Source: Hyphomicrobiales bacterium
GTDB lineage: Bacteria > Pseudomonadota > Alphaproteobacteria > Rhizobiales > Methyloligellaceae
Assembly (NCBI GenBank): GCA_021775525.1
Contig: JAJFHQ010000027.1
Coordinates: 36,712 to 100,711, forward strand
Length of the DNA stretch: 64,000 bases
Direction of reading: 5' to 3'
Shown: positions 9,204-17,585 of the stretch, one piece after another
How positions within the stretch are numbered: position 1 is the first letter of the stretch
How the letters are laid out: each line of letters starts with the position of its first letter
Program-made: the position numbers and the translations under genes
Notes under the pieces: generated by a model
Seen by the model: the letters and a program-made list of their open reading frames with translations, nothing else
What the model was told of the DNA's origin: nothing
Database searches by the model: none

Positions 9204-10253
9204 TTACTCGGCGGCCACTGTGTGTGGATGATGTGAGCCTTGTACCTGCTCCAGTGCCGTATGCAAAACGGATATTCCTGCATCGTGATTGGCGGCTTCT
9301 TCCGTGAGATATCGGCGATAAGCGCGCGCGCGTGGCTGGCCATGATAGAGGCCCAGAATATGCCGGATGAGATGATGCAGCCTTGTACCGGTGCTCAAAT
9401 GGCGTTCGGCATAATCCGCGTAATTTTCAAGCACCTCTTCGCGTGTTGGCGCCACAAAGTCTTCGCCGTAAATACGGGCATCGACTTCCGCCATCAGATA
9501 GGGATTGTGATAGGCGGCCCGTCCCATCATGACGCCATCCACATGGGCGAGATGTGCCTCCGTCTCTTCCAGTGTCTCGATGCCGCCATTAATGCAAATT
9601 TCAAGCTCGGGATGCGCCTGCTTCAGACGGTACACCCGGTCATAATCGAGCGGGGGCAAATCACGGTTCTGCTTGGGGCTCAAGCCTTCGAGCCATGCCT
9701 TGCGGGCATGGACAATGAAGGTTTCACATTCAGCTTGAGCAATCGTTGAAATAAAACGTTCCAAAGCCTGCTCGCTGTCCTGATCGTCTATGCCGATACG
9801 GCATTTCACGGTGACCGGGACACCAACAGCCTTACGCATCCCTGCAACGCATGAAGCGACAAGCTCCGGCTCCGCCATCAGGCATGCCCCGAACCGGCCC
9901 GACTGCACCCGGTTGGAGGGACATCCCACATTGAGATTGATCTCGGCGTAACCAAAATCTTCGCCAATCCGGGCAGCTGCTGCCAGCTCATCGGGATTGC
10001 TGCCGCCCAGCTGAAGTGCAACCGGTTGCTCAGCCGGATCAAAGCCAATCAGTTTTTCCCTGCTACCGTGAATGACCGCGGGTGCGGTCACCATTTCGGT
10101 ATAGAGCAGTGCCCGGGCTGAAATCAGCCTCAGGAAATAGCGGCAATGCCTGTCCGTCCAGTCCATCATCGGAGCGACGGAAAAACGCCGGTCTAAACCG
10201 CTCACAGGGCGTGATACGGGCTGTTGTTGTTCTGGACGCGAGTTATTGGACAT
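9204..10253 (-). CDS. dusA: tRNA-dihydrouridine(20/20a) synthase DusA
   Basis: Flavoprotein that reduces U20/U20a in the tRNA D-loop. The DusA subfamily is clear from SVAPMMDWTDRHCRYFLR and LLYTEMVTAPAVIHG at the N-terminus. The catalytic cysteine lies in NVGCPSNRVQSGRFGACLM, FMN-binding residues in VKCRIGIDD, and the phosphate loop in INGGIETLEE...DGVMMGRAAYHNPY. At 349 aa it is full length. It is divergent from pepN across 205 bases that must contain both promoters. Confidence 0.93.
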   Translation of the reverse strand: MSNNSRPEQQQPVSRPVSGLDRRFSVAPMMDWTDRHCRYFLRLISARALLYTEMVTAPAVIHGSREKLIGFDPAEQPVALQLGGSNPDELAAAARIGEDFGYAEINLNVGCPSNRVQSGRFGACLMAEPELVASCVAGMRKAVGVPVTVKCRIGIDDQDSEQALERFISTIAQAECETFIVHARKAWLEGLSPKQNRDLPPLDYDRVYRLKQAHPELEICINGGIETLEETEAHLAHVDGVMMGRAAYHNPYLMAEVDARIYGEDFVAPTREEVLENYADYAERHLSTGTRLHHLIRHILGLYHGQPRARAYRRYLTEEAANHDAGISVLHTALEQVQGSHHPHTVAAE

Positions 10254-10458
10254 AAATTAACCGGGCAATAAAAAATTTCAGCTTGGTGTAATGGTCTTCT
10301 AAGCCTTTCCCGGAGCACGGGTCAAACGCGCGCTGCCGCGAGCCGGTGCCGAGTTTGTGGAGGTTCAGGCTGCCAACATAACCATCCCTCTATTTGCCTT
10401 TGATGGAAACTGGTTCTAAACAGCGGGTCCACAGCAACAAGCAGAACAGCTTCGCCCC

Positions 10459-13107
10459 ATGGATGACCCCTCACCGCAAACAATCCACCTGAAGGACTAC
10501 GCGCCTTCCGATTACCTGATCGATACCGTCTCGCTCGACGTCAATCTTCACCCCACGGCCACGCGCGTACGTTCCAGGCTCGCCCTCCGGCCAAATCCTG
10601 ATGCGGCTGCGAAGCCCGACACCCTGGTGCTTGATGGCGAAGCACTGCAACTGGATGAGTTGCGTCTGAATGCCGGCAAGCTCACTCCATCTGACTACGA
10701 ACTCACAGATAGCACGCTGACGATCCCGAACCTGCCTGACGGACCGTTCGAACTGGAGATCGTCACCTATTGCAATCCGGAAGCCAACAAGGCGCTGTCT
10801 GGTCTCTATCGCTCACGCGATATTTTCTGCACCCAGTGCGAGGCGCAAGGCTTTCGCCGCATCACATACTTTCTTGATCGTCCGGACGTTCTTGCGCGTT
10901 ACACCACAAGGCTGCAAGCGGACAAGAAGATCGCCCCTGTCCTGCTCGCCAACGGCAACCTGGTCGAGACCGGCAAAAACAGCAATTCCGGCACGCATTA
11001 CGCGGTCTGGGAAGACCCGCACCCCAAACCAAGTTACCTGTTCGCCATGGTCGGTGGTGCGCTCATCTGCGTGGCGGACAAATTCACAACCATGTCAGGC
11101 CGCGAGGTTGACCTGCTCATTTATGTGGAGCCTGGAGAAGAAGACCGCTGTGCCTGGGCCGTGGAATCGCTCAAACGCTCAATGAAATGGGACGAGGAGC
11201 GCTTTGGCCGCGAATATGACCTGGATGTCTTTATGATCGTCGCTGTGAGCGACTTCAATATGGGCGCAATGGAAAATAAAGGCCTCAACGTTTTCAACGA
11301 CAAGCTGATCCTGGCACGGCCCGAAACCGCGACCGACGCCGACTACGCGGCGATTGAGGCTGTTATCGGACATGAATATTTTCACAACTGGACCGGCAAC
11401 CGGGTCACTTGCCGAGACTGGTTCCAGTTGTGCCTGAAGGAAGGTTTGACGGTTTACCGGGACCAAGAATTTACATCCGACCTGCGCTCCCGACCTGTGG
11501 CGCGGATCAACGATGTGCGCTTGTTAAAGACACATCAGTTCCCCGAGGATAGTGGGCCATTGGCGCACCCTGTTAGGCCTGATTCATATATAGAAATCAA
11601 TAACTTCTACACGGCTACCGTGTATGAAAAAGGGGCTGAACTCTGCCGCATGATCGAGACAATGGTTGGGCGTGACAGGTTCCGCGCCGCGACTGATCTC
11701 TATTTCGAGCGCCATGATGGCGATGCAGCAACAGTGGAAGATTTTATTTCCTGCATTGCCGAAGCAACCGGCATGGATATGGATCAGTTCATGCTGTGGT
11801 ACAATCAGGCCGGAACACCCGAAGTCGTCGCATCGCTAACCTACTGCGCAAAGGAAAAGGTTGCGGAACTCAGTCTCAGCCAGGTTACACCTGCGACTCC
11901 CGGGCAAACGAGAAAGCAGCCGCTTCATATGCCCATAAAACTTGGCCTGCTCGGTCAGAATGGCGATGATCTACCCCTGCAATTTGAAAGTGGTGAGCAA
12001 ATCTCCGATGGGCTTATCCACCTGCGCGACGCCAAGCAGACATTCCGGTTTGCCAATATCCCCTCCCCACCGGTTCCCTCGCTTCTGCGGGGCTTTTCAG
12101 CTCCTATCAAGCTGACCTCACAATTGAGCGAACGCGATCTTGAGTTCCTCATGGCTAATGACAGTGATTTGTTCAACCGCTGGCAGGCCGGACAGAATTT
12201 TGCTTTACGCGTCCTCACGGTTGCCACAGCAGACATACGGAATGGCAGTGAGCCGGCGTCTGTCAGTGCCTTTATCGGCGCCTTGGCAGCGACTTTGAGA
12301 GACAAGTCGCTTGAACCGGCCTACCGCGCCGAGGTTCTGAAACTTCCCAGTGAATCAGATATCGCCCGTGAAATCGGCAAGGATGTCGACCCCGATGCCA
12401 TTCATAAGGCCCGTGATTGGCTCAGGGCGGAGGTTTCGCGTGAACTACACGGGGAACTCGAAGAACTCTACCAGACCAATGCCGTGCCTGGCCCTTACTC
12501 ACCCGAAGCGGAAGATACCGGGAAACGCGCGCTGCGAAATGCGGCGTTGGCGCTCCTCGCCGCCTCTGGAGACGATAGCGAAGTGACACGGGTCAGTGCG
12601 CATTATGAATCAGCGGCAAATATGACTGACAAAATCGCCGCACTGGGCGTGTTAACCCATACGGAAGGCAGAGCACGCGAGGCTGCTTTCAATGATTTCT
12701 ACGAGCAATGGAAGAATGATCACCTTGTGATCGACAAATGGTTTGTCCTGCAAGCCATGTCGAGTTTGCCCGATGCTCATGAACGGGTGAAGGAACTGAC
12801 TGCACATCCGCTGTTTTCAATGAAAACGCCAAACAAGGTGCGTGCACTGCTTGGCGCCTTCGCCAACATGAACCCGATCGGCTTCTGCCATGCTGACGGT
12901 GCCGGGTTTCGGCTGGTAGCTGATGCGGTTCTTGAAATTGATGCGTTCAATCCACAGGTCTCAGCACGGCTACTGGGGGCATTCAAGAGCTGGAGAATGC
13001 TGGAATCAGCACGACAGTCGAAGGCAAAATCAGAACTCAAGCGCGTAGCATCGCATGACAACTTGTCACGCGATCTATATGAAATCGTGACAAAAACACT
13101 GGACTAA
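10459..13107 (+). CDS. pepN: Aminopeptidase N
   Basis: M1-family zinc metallopeptidase (882 aa, usual length) that removes N-terminal residues from peptides in the cytoplasm. The zinc site HEYFHNWTGN (His305, Glu306, His309) is followed by the third ligand Glu328 in LKEGLTVYRDQEF, and the exopeptidase motif GAMENKG lies about 37 residues before it. The C-terminal DUF3458/ARM-like half is complete. The start codon has no good SD. A sensor kinase gene follows on the same strand 188 bases downstream. Confidence 0.95.
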   Translation: MDDPSPQTIHLKDYAPSDYLIDTVSLDVNLHPTATRVRSRLALRPNPDAAAKPDTLVLDGEALQLDELRLNAGKLTPSDYELTDSTLTIPNLPDGPFELEIVTYCNPEANKALSGLYRSRDIFCTQCEAQGFRRITYFLDRPDVLARYTTRLQADKKIAPVLLANGNLVETGKNSNSGTHYAVWEDPHPKPSYLFAMVGGALICVADKFTTMSGREVDLLIYVEPGEEDRCAWAVESLKRSMKWDEERFGREYDLDVFMIVAVSDFNMGAMENKGLNVFNDKLILARPETATDADYAAIEAVIGHEYFHNWTGNRVTCRDWFQLCLKEGLTVYRDQEFTSDLRSRPVARINDVRLLKTHQFPEDSGPLAHPVRPDSYIEINNFYTATVYEKGAELCRMIETMVGRDRFRAATDLYFERHDGDAATVEDFISCIAEATGMDMDQFMLWYNQAGTPEVVASLTYCAKEKVAELSLSQVTPATPGQTRKQPLHMPIKLGLLGQNGDDLPLQFESGEQISDGLIHLRDAKQTFRFANIPSPPVPSLLRGFSAPIKLTSQLSERDLEFLMANDSDLFNRWQAGQNFALRVLTVATADIRNGSEPASVSAFIGALAATLRDKSLEPAYRAEVLKLPSESDIAREIGKDVDPDAIHKARDWLRAEVSRELHGELEELYQTNAVPGPYSPEAEDTGKRALRNAALALLAASGDDSEVTRVSAHYESAANMTDKIAALGVLTHTEGRAREAAFNDFYEQWKNDHLVIDKWFVLQAMSSLPDAHERVKELTAHPLFSMKTPNKVRALLGAFANMNPIGFCHADGAGFRLVADAVLEIDAFNPQVSARLLGAFKSWRMLESARQSKAKSELKRVASHDNLSRDLYEIVTKTLD

Positions 13108-13295
13108 CAAAGCACGTAATTCAACTGGCATTAAACGCGAAAAGCCAAGCCTTGCACAGGTTCTCCACATGTTCTCTCTAGACAAGAGGACCGGTTTTCG
13201 AATCAATAGGGTTAGTGATTCGGAGATGCGGCACGTTTCTGTTTCATGGGACGAGGACCTTTTAGAGGGGGCAGAAACTGGCGCGGGCTCAGACC

Positions 13296-15575
13296 GTGCG
13301 CCAGGGCGGACTCACGTCTTTGGCGGACGAAAATTCTCAAAAGTTCAGCATAAAATTTCTTGAGAAATATCTCACAGAACGGGCATTGCGCCGGATCATC
13401 CCGTATCTCCTGATCCTGTTCTTCGTGATCTTGCTGGCCGGAACTACCGGACATTTTATATACGGCAAGCGCACTGCAATCGATAATGCGCGCAACAAGA
13501 TATCCCTGATCGCAGATACCATCGCGGCGAATTTTCATTCCCAAAACGCATCAAACAAATCCGATTGGCAAAATCGTCTGGCGCGCAGTCTTCCGGCAGG
13601 CGCTACACTTGATGGACGCCGGGTGTTGCTGACCGATGGATCAGGAGCTGTTCAGGCCACCGCGCCCATTACCGCTAGGAGGGACGACAAGGCGCTGTTA
13701 CAAATTCTTGGCAAAGATCAGCCCGTTACTACTTTTGGCGCCCAGGCCGGTGTCCTGCAACTCCAGCTTACCGATGGCCGCGATGCATTGGTTACCGTGA
13801 GGCACATCCCAAATTCCCAAGCACAGATCACATTAATACAGCCGACCGGGAAGGCTCTGGCAAAATGGCGTCGTGACGCCGCTGTGGACACCACACTTTC
13901 AATGACGACGGGTATTCTTCTGCTGCTGATCGGCGCCAGTTTTCGCTGGCTTTCTGATCGCGCAACCCGCGCCGAGGACGCCTTGTCAGCAAGACAACGG
14001 GACCTGGACATCACTTTTGACAAATCCGGCCTAGGTCTGTGGGACTGGAACATCGCACGTGGACATGTACGTGTCTCACGGGCCATGTGCGCCCTTGTGG
14101 GGTGGGATCAGGCGCATGAGATGCCTTACAAAAACATCGCCGCCGCGATTCACCCCGATGACAATCTATATGACACCGTAGAGGCCGCAGTCCGTCAGGG
14201 AAAAGAAAATTTCGATCAGACATTCCGTTTGCGCCATCAGGATGGCCACTGGCTAAACTTGCGTTTTAAAGGCGCTTTCAGCCGTGAAGGTCAGGGTGGC
14301 GAAACACATCTTATCGGCGTCGTTTCGCCAGGTAATGATGTCCAGTCCATGGCACACCCGGCACCAACCTCCGATATACGCCTTCATGACGCCATTGAAG
14401 CCATCTCGGAAGCATTTGTCCTTTGGGATACGGACAACCGGCTTGTCATGTGCAACAGCAAGTACAAGCAGTTTTACAATCTGAGTGATGAAGCCGTCGT
14501 ACCCGGCACGGCTTATGAACGGATTATTGCCGAAGCAACAGCACCCATCGTGCACACCCATAATACCGTGAGCGACGACAAGTCTTCAGGGGCTCATACA
14601 TATGAAGCCCAGCTGGAAGATGGCAATTGGCTGCATATCGATGAACGGCGCACCAATGATGGTGGTTTTGTGAGTGTAGGCACCGACATCACCTCTCTGA
14701 AACAAAGTCAGCAGCGCCATGCTAAGAGCGAAGAAGAACTGAAAGCCACCATCCACGATCTACGGCATTCCAGGAGAGAGTTGGAGCAGCAGAAACAGCA
14801 GCTTGTTGACCTGATGGAAAAATATGCGCTTGAGAAAAACCGTGCCGAAGCAGCCAACCGCACCAAGTCGGAATTTCTGGCAAATATCAGCCACGAATTG
14901 AGGACGCCACTCAATGCCGTCATCGGCTTCTCCGAAGTCATGGAGAATGGCATGTTCGGACCTGTGGGCAATCAGAAATATGTTGAATATGCCCGTGACA
15001 TCCATGAGAGCGGAAAATACCTGCTCGAGGTCATCAACGACATTCTCGACATGTCAAAAATTGAGGCCGGACGCATCAATCTCAACATTAAGTCTCTGGA
15101 TGCCGGAGAAATTGCCGAAGACAGCATCAAGGTGGTGGCCCAGTCAGCGGGCGAGCGCTCGATCGAGGTTAAACGCGCTGGACTGAAAGAGCTCAAGATG
15201 CGTGCCGATAAAAGGGCCGTGAAACAGATCTTGCTGAACCTGCTCTCCAATGCGGTGAAATTCACCCCCGACGCTGGCAAGGTCACGGTCCGGCTTTCAA
15301 AAGCAAAAGGGTACGCCAAAATCACCATTGCTGACACGGGAATAGGCATCCCTGAGAACGAGATCGGCAAGTTGGGCCGCCCCTTTGAGCAGGTGGAAAA
15401 TCAGCTGACAAAAAGCCGCGCCGGGAGCGGTCTGGGGCTCGCGATCTCTCGATCGCTGGTAGAAATGCACGGGGGGAAATTCGAGATAATGAGCGCTGAG
15501 TCAAAAGGCACAACAGTCATCTGCCACCTGCCACTCAAGCCAATATTGTCGGAGACCGCTTCGGAGGCTGCATAG
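13296..15575 (+). CDS. PAS-domain sensor histidine kinase, PleC-like (PdhS family)
   Basis: Two helices (residues ~34-52 and ~204-222) bracket an extracytoplasmic sensor domain. They are followed by PAS1 (~230-345), PAS2 (~365-470), a coiled coil (HSRRELEQQKQQLVDLMEKY), HisKA with SHELRTPLNA (His533) and HATPase_c (NLLSNAVKF, ADTGIGIP, GSGLGLAI). The post-H-box region (GFSEVMENGMFGP, YARDIHESGKYLLEVIND, MSKIEAG) is the DivK-interacting type. This layout matches PleC, the polar kinase/phosphatase of DivK and PleD; the identification is by architecture, not proven. The start is uncertain (GTG 13296 or TTG 13320). It ends one base from the convergent metal-sensor gene. Confidence 0.82.
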   Translation: MRQGGLTSLADENSQKFSIKFLEKYLTERALRRIIPYLLILFFVILLAGTTGHFIYGKRTAIDNARNKISLIADTIAANFHSQNASNKSDWQNRLARSLPAGATLDGRRVLLTDGSGAVQATAPITARRDDKALLQILGKDQPVTTFGAQAGVLQLQLTDGRDALVTVRHIPNSQAQITLIQPTGKALAKWRRDAAVDTTLSMTTGILLLLIGASFRWLSDRATRAEDALSARQRDLDITFDKSGLGLWDWNIARGHVRVSRAMCALVGWDQAHEMPYKNIAAAIHPDDNLYDTVEAAVRQGKENFDQTFRLRHQDGHWLNLRFKGAFSREGQGGETHLIGVVSPGNDVQSMAHPAPTSDIRLHDAIEAISEAFVLWDTDNRLVMCNSKYKQFYNLSDEAVVPGTAYERIIAEATAPIVHTHNTVSDDKSSGAHTYEAQLEDGNWLHIDERRTNDGGFVSVGTDITSLKQSQQRHAKSEEELKATIHDLRHSRRELEQQKQQLVDLMEKYALEKNRAEAANRTKSEFLANISHELRTPLNAVIGFSEVMENGMFGPVGNQKYVEYARDIHESGKYLLEVINDILDMSKIEAGRINLNIKSLDAGEIAEDSIKVVAQSAGERSIEVKRAGLKELKMRADKRAVKQILLNLLSNAVKFTPDAGKVTVRLSKAKGYAKITIADTGIGIPENEIGKLGRPFEQVENQLTKSRAGSGLGLAISRSLVEMHGGKFEIMSAESKGTTVICHLPLKPILSETASEAA

Positions 15576-15576
15576 A

Positions 15577-16125
15577 TTATTGACGAGAGGGGGGGCTATC
15601 ACCGGCCCGCTGGCCCTCCAAACGGCGGTTGCGGCGCCAGCGGCCCCGGAAGCTGGCACGGATATGGTTCAGAAGAGCTTCGCGCTCCTTCAACGTAAGA
15701 CCCTTCAGCAAATCCAGCATCATGGTGTGCATGGATTGATGCTGTCCGGTTCTGAGTTCCCGAAACCGGGCAAACGCTTCTGAAACCTTGGTCTCATCAT
15801 AAGGCTCTGTCAGAACAGCGTCCTTGGTGATCCGACGCTGCTCCCTGATTTTTTTTCTGATCTGCCGCACGGTTGTCCGGTGACGCTCCAGTAACTCGCC
15901 GGCATTTTGGCGTTTGGCTTGAGGCAAATCCTTCATCAATTTCTCGACTGCACCAGTGAAGATACGATGGCGCCTGTCTTTTCCACCACCGTGCAACCAC
16001 ATGCGACCGGCAACCAGGCCTACGAACAGGAGGTTCAACCCAAGCGAGACGACCAGTAGAGGCCAGAGCCACCGCCGTTTCTTCGGCGCGCCTGCCTTGT
16101 CGCGTGATGTGGTGTCAGAGTTCAC
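15577..16125 (-). CDS. Periplasmic heavy-metal sensor-like protein (Metal_resist/CnrX type)
   Basis: An N-terminal anchor (LWPLLVVSLGLNLLFVGLVAG, residues ~18-40) leads to a helical hairpin domain rich in Arg, Lys and Glu, as in CnrX/CpxP/Spy-like proteins. LERHRTTVRQIRKKIREQR and LRTGQHQSMHTMMLDLL supply the two long helices, and the His/Met positions in the second could bind metal. It is the last gene of a three-gene operon with an ECF sigma factor and an anti-sigma-like protein; its GTG start overlaps the preceding stop by four bases. Metal binding itself is inferred. Confidence 0.7.
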   Translation of the reverse strand: MNSDTTSRDKAGAPKKRRWLWPLLVVSLGLNLLFVGLVAGRMWLHGGGKDRRHRIFTGAVEKLMKDLPQAKRQNAGELLERHRTTVRQIRKKIREQRRITKDAVLTEPYDETKVSEAFARFRELRTGQHQSMHTMMLDLLKGLTLKEREALLNHIRASFRGRWRRNRRLEGQRAGDSPPSRQ

Positions 16126-16640
16126 AGCAAATCCTCTGCATCTGAAGATGTGCCATCATCCAGCCAAGAAACGCTGTCGGCATCACCGCCAGAGCCGTTG
16201 ATCGTGGCGATCTGAAATGCACTATCAAATGTCTGCCCTCCGACGCCCGCAACGCCGAGATAAAGCCCAAAGGCAAACGAAGCGGCCAGCGCCGCGGCTG
16301 GCCAGATAAGCGTTGTGCGCCGAACCCGCTGTGAAGGCGCAGACTGAACAGGCGCGGCCGCAATCGGCACCACCCGTGCCTCCCGCTCTGAATCATTTGT
16401 TGCGGCAGTCAAGATGCGTGCTTTAAGTGCATCACTTGCCCTCAATACTGGAGTTGAGGCCATGACCTGCTCAAGTGCTTGCGCCTCACCAAGCAGTGCC
16501 CGAGCTTGAGCCTGCGTTTCCACAAGCATCTCGAGTCCCGCACGCTCCCTTGAAGGCCAGCGGGCAGGATTCGCACCATAAATATCAAGCACCTCTTCCA
16601 GCCTGAAAATTTGCGTCTTGGTGTCCTTATGCAGTGTCAT
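16122..16640 (-). CDS. Single-pass membrane protein, probable anti-sigma factor
   Basis: 172 residues: a cytoplasmic N-terminal part (IYGANPARWPSRERAG), a linker rich in Ala/Pro, one membrane helix (LIWPAAALAASFAFGLYLG, ~128-146) and a short acidic periplasmic tail. Position between an ECF sigma gene (13 bases upstream) and a periplasmic sensor gene (overlapping) is the usual place of an anti-sigma factor. There is no zinc HxxxCxxC motif, so it is not a ZAS-type factor. The role is inferred from context. Confidence 0.6.
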   Translation of the reverse strand: MTLHKDTKTQIFRLEEVLDIYGANPARWPSRERAGLEMLVETQAQARALLGEAQALEQVMASTPVLRASDALKARILTAATNDSEREARVVPIAAAPVQSAPSQRVRRTTLIWPAAALAASFAFGLYLGVAGVGGQTFDSAFQIATINGSGGDADSVSWLDDGTSSDAEDLL

Positions 16641-16653
16641 ATCTCTGAGCTCA

Positions 16654-17229
16654 TCACTGGGGCATTTCCGGTAGAAATGCCTTCCATTGCGTTTTCAAAC
16701 TCTTCTTTAGTGCCCTGCGCCCACGCGCCAAAAGAGATTCCACGGCTTCCACGCTGGCATCCATTGCCTCCGCTACCGCATTCATGGACAAATTCTCGTA
16801 GTGGAACAAGACCAGTGCCGCCCTTTGCCGCTCCGGAAGCGCTTGAAGCGCTGTGTCCATATAATCCTGTAAATCCTCTTCTTCGAGGGTCAATTGCTGA
16901 GTTGCCTCGCTGGTGACTTCGGGCAATTCGTCGACCGTTTCTTCTCTGCGCGCGCGCATCCGGTCGATGCATGAGTTCACTGTTACCCTGTAGAGCCACG
17001 TGGAGACCTGCGCACGGCCACCTTCCCAACGGTCCGCCTGCCGCCACAGCCTCAGGAAGACATCCTGGGCGACGTCTTCCGCTTCCATCTCGTCGCCAAG
17101 CATGCGTCGCGCCACCGCGAGCACGCGGTCTATGCCGGAGTCCACAAGCTGCTGATAGGCCTGAGCATCGCCCTGCGACACCCGCGCCATCAACACCTGG
17201 TCGGCTTGCCTTGCCTCGTCTGATGGCAC
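16654..17229 (-). CDS. RNA polymerase ECF sigma factor
   Basis: 191-residue sigma-70 family protein with region 2 (DAQAYQQLVDSGIDRVL ... AEDVAQDVFLRLWRQ ... STWLYRVTVNSCIDRMR) and region 4 (LPERQRAALVLFHYENLSMNAVAEAM...VEAVESLLARGRRALKK). The C-terminus has no extra domain. It heads a three-gene operon whose later products look like an anti-sigma and a periplasmic sensor, suggesting control by an envelope or metal signal. A 200-codon frame across the same DNA in another register is a high-GC shadow. Confidence 0.88.
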   Translation of the reverse strand: MPSDEARQADQVLMARVSQGDAQAYQQLVDSGIDRVLAVARRMLGDEMEAEDVAQDVFLRLWRQADRWEGGRAQVSTWLYRVTVNSCIDRMRARREETVDELPEVTSEATQQLTLEEEDLQDYMDTALQALPERQRAALVLFHYENLSMNAVAEAMDASVEAVESLLARGRRALKKSLKTQWKAFLPEMPQ

Positions 17230-17256
17230 GCTTATGCATCTCCGGATATGTGATCG

Positions 17257-17469
17257 TCAGTGTCTCCCCACTATATGGCGTATACCAGCCGGTATTTCAT
17301 CCTTTGTCATCCAGCTTTCAGCATTCAGGGTCATCCAGTTTTGAGTCTCACCACCTGCAATAAGGCTGGTCCCGGAACCAATATGACTGATCGCGAAACT
17401 CGCGCTAAGCACGCCCAGCGCCACCGCGCCGACAGCAAGACCGATAAATTTCAATGCACCCAAGGCCAA
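17257..17469 (-). CDS. Small exported or membrane-anchored hypothetical protein
   Basis: 70 residues starting at TTG, supported by GGAG seven bases upstream. A hydrophobic N-terminal helix (LKFIGLAVGAVALGVLSASFA) is followed by a short periplasmic part with two Trp residues (QNWMTLN, ESWMTKDE). I do not recognise the family. It sits between glnE and the sigma factor on the same strand, 27 bases upstream of the sigma gene, and could be the first gene of that operon. Confidence 0.5.
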   Translation of the reverse strand: MALGALKFIGLAVGAVALGVLSASFAISHIGSGTSLIAGGETQNWMTLNAESWMTKDEIPAGIRHIVGRH

Positions 17470-17585
17470 TTGCGATCTCCATTATTCTATCATTCACCGC
17501 TTTAACGCCCTGAACAGGGGGGTTATCTCTCATACGTATAAAAGGGCCCGTGTCCGTCGCAAAAAACGACGTAGAAATCAGATTG

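Noticed and set aside
10254..10458. Possible riboswitch or leader in the dusA-pepN gap
   Set aside because: No conserved riboswitch core, terminator or convincing helices could be picked out by eye.
16637..17239. 200-codon frame overlapping the ECF sigma gene in another register
   Set aside because: The sigma factor frame shows clear regions 2 and 4; the alternative product is Arg/Gly/Ala-rich without family features, typical of a high-GC shadow.
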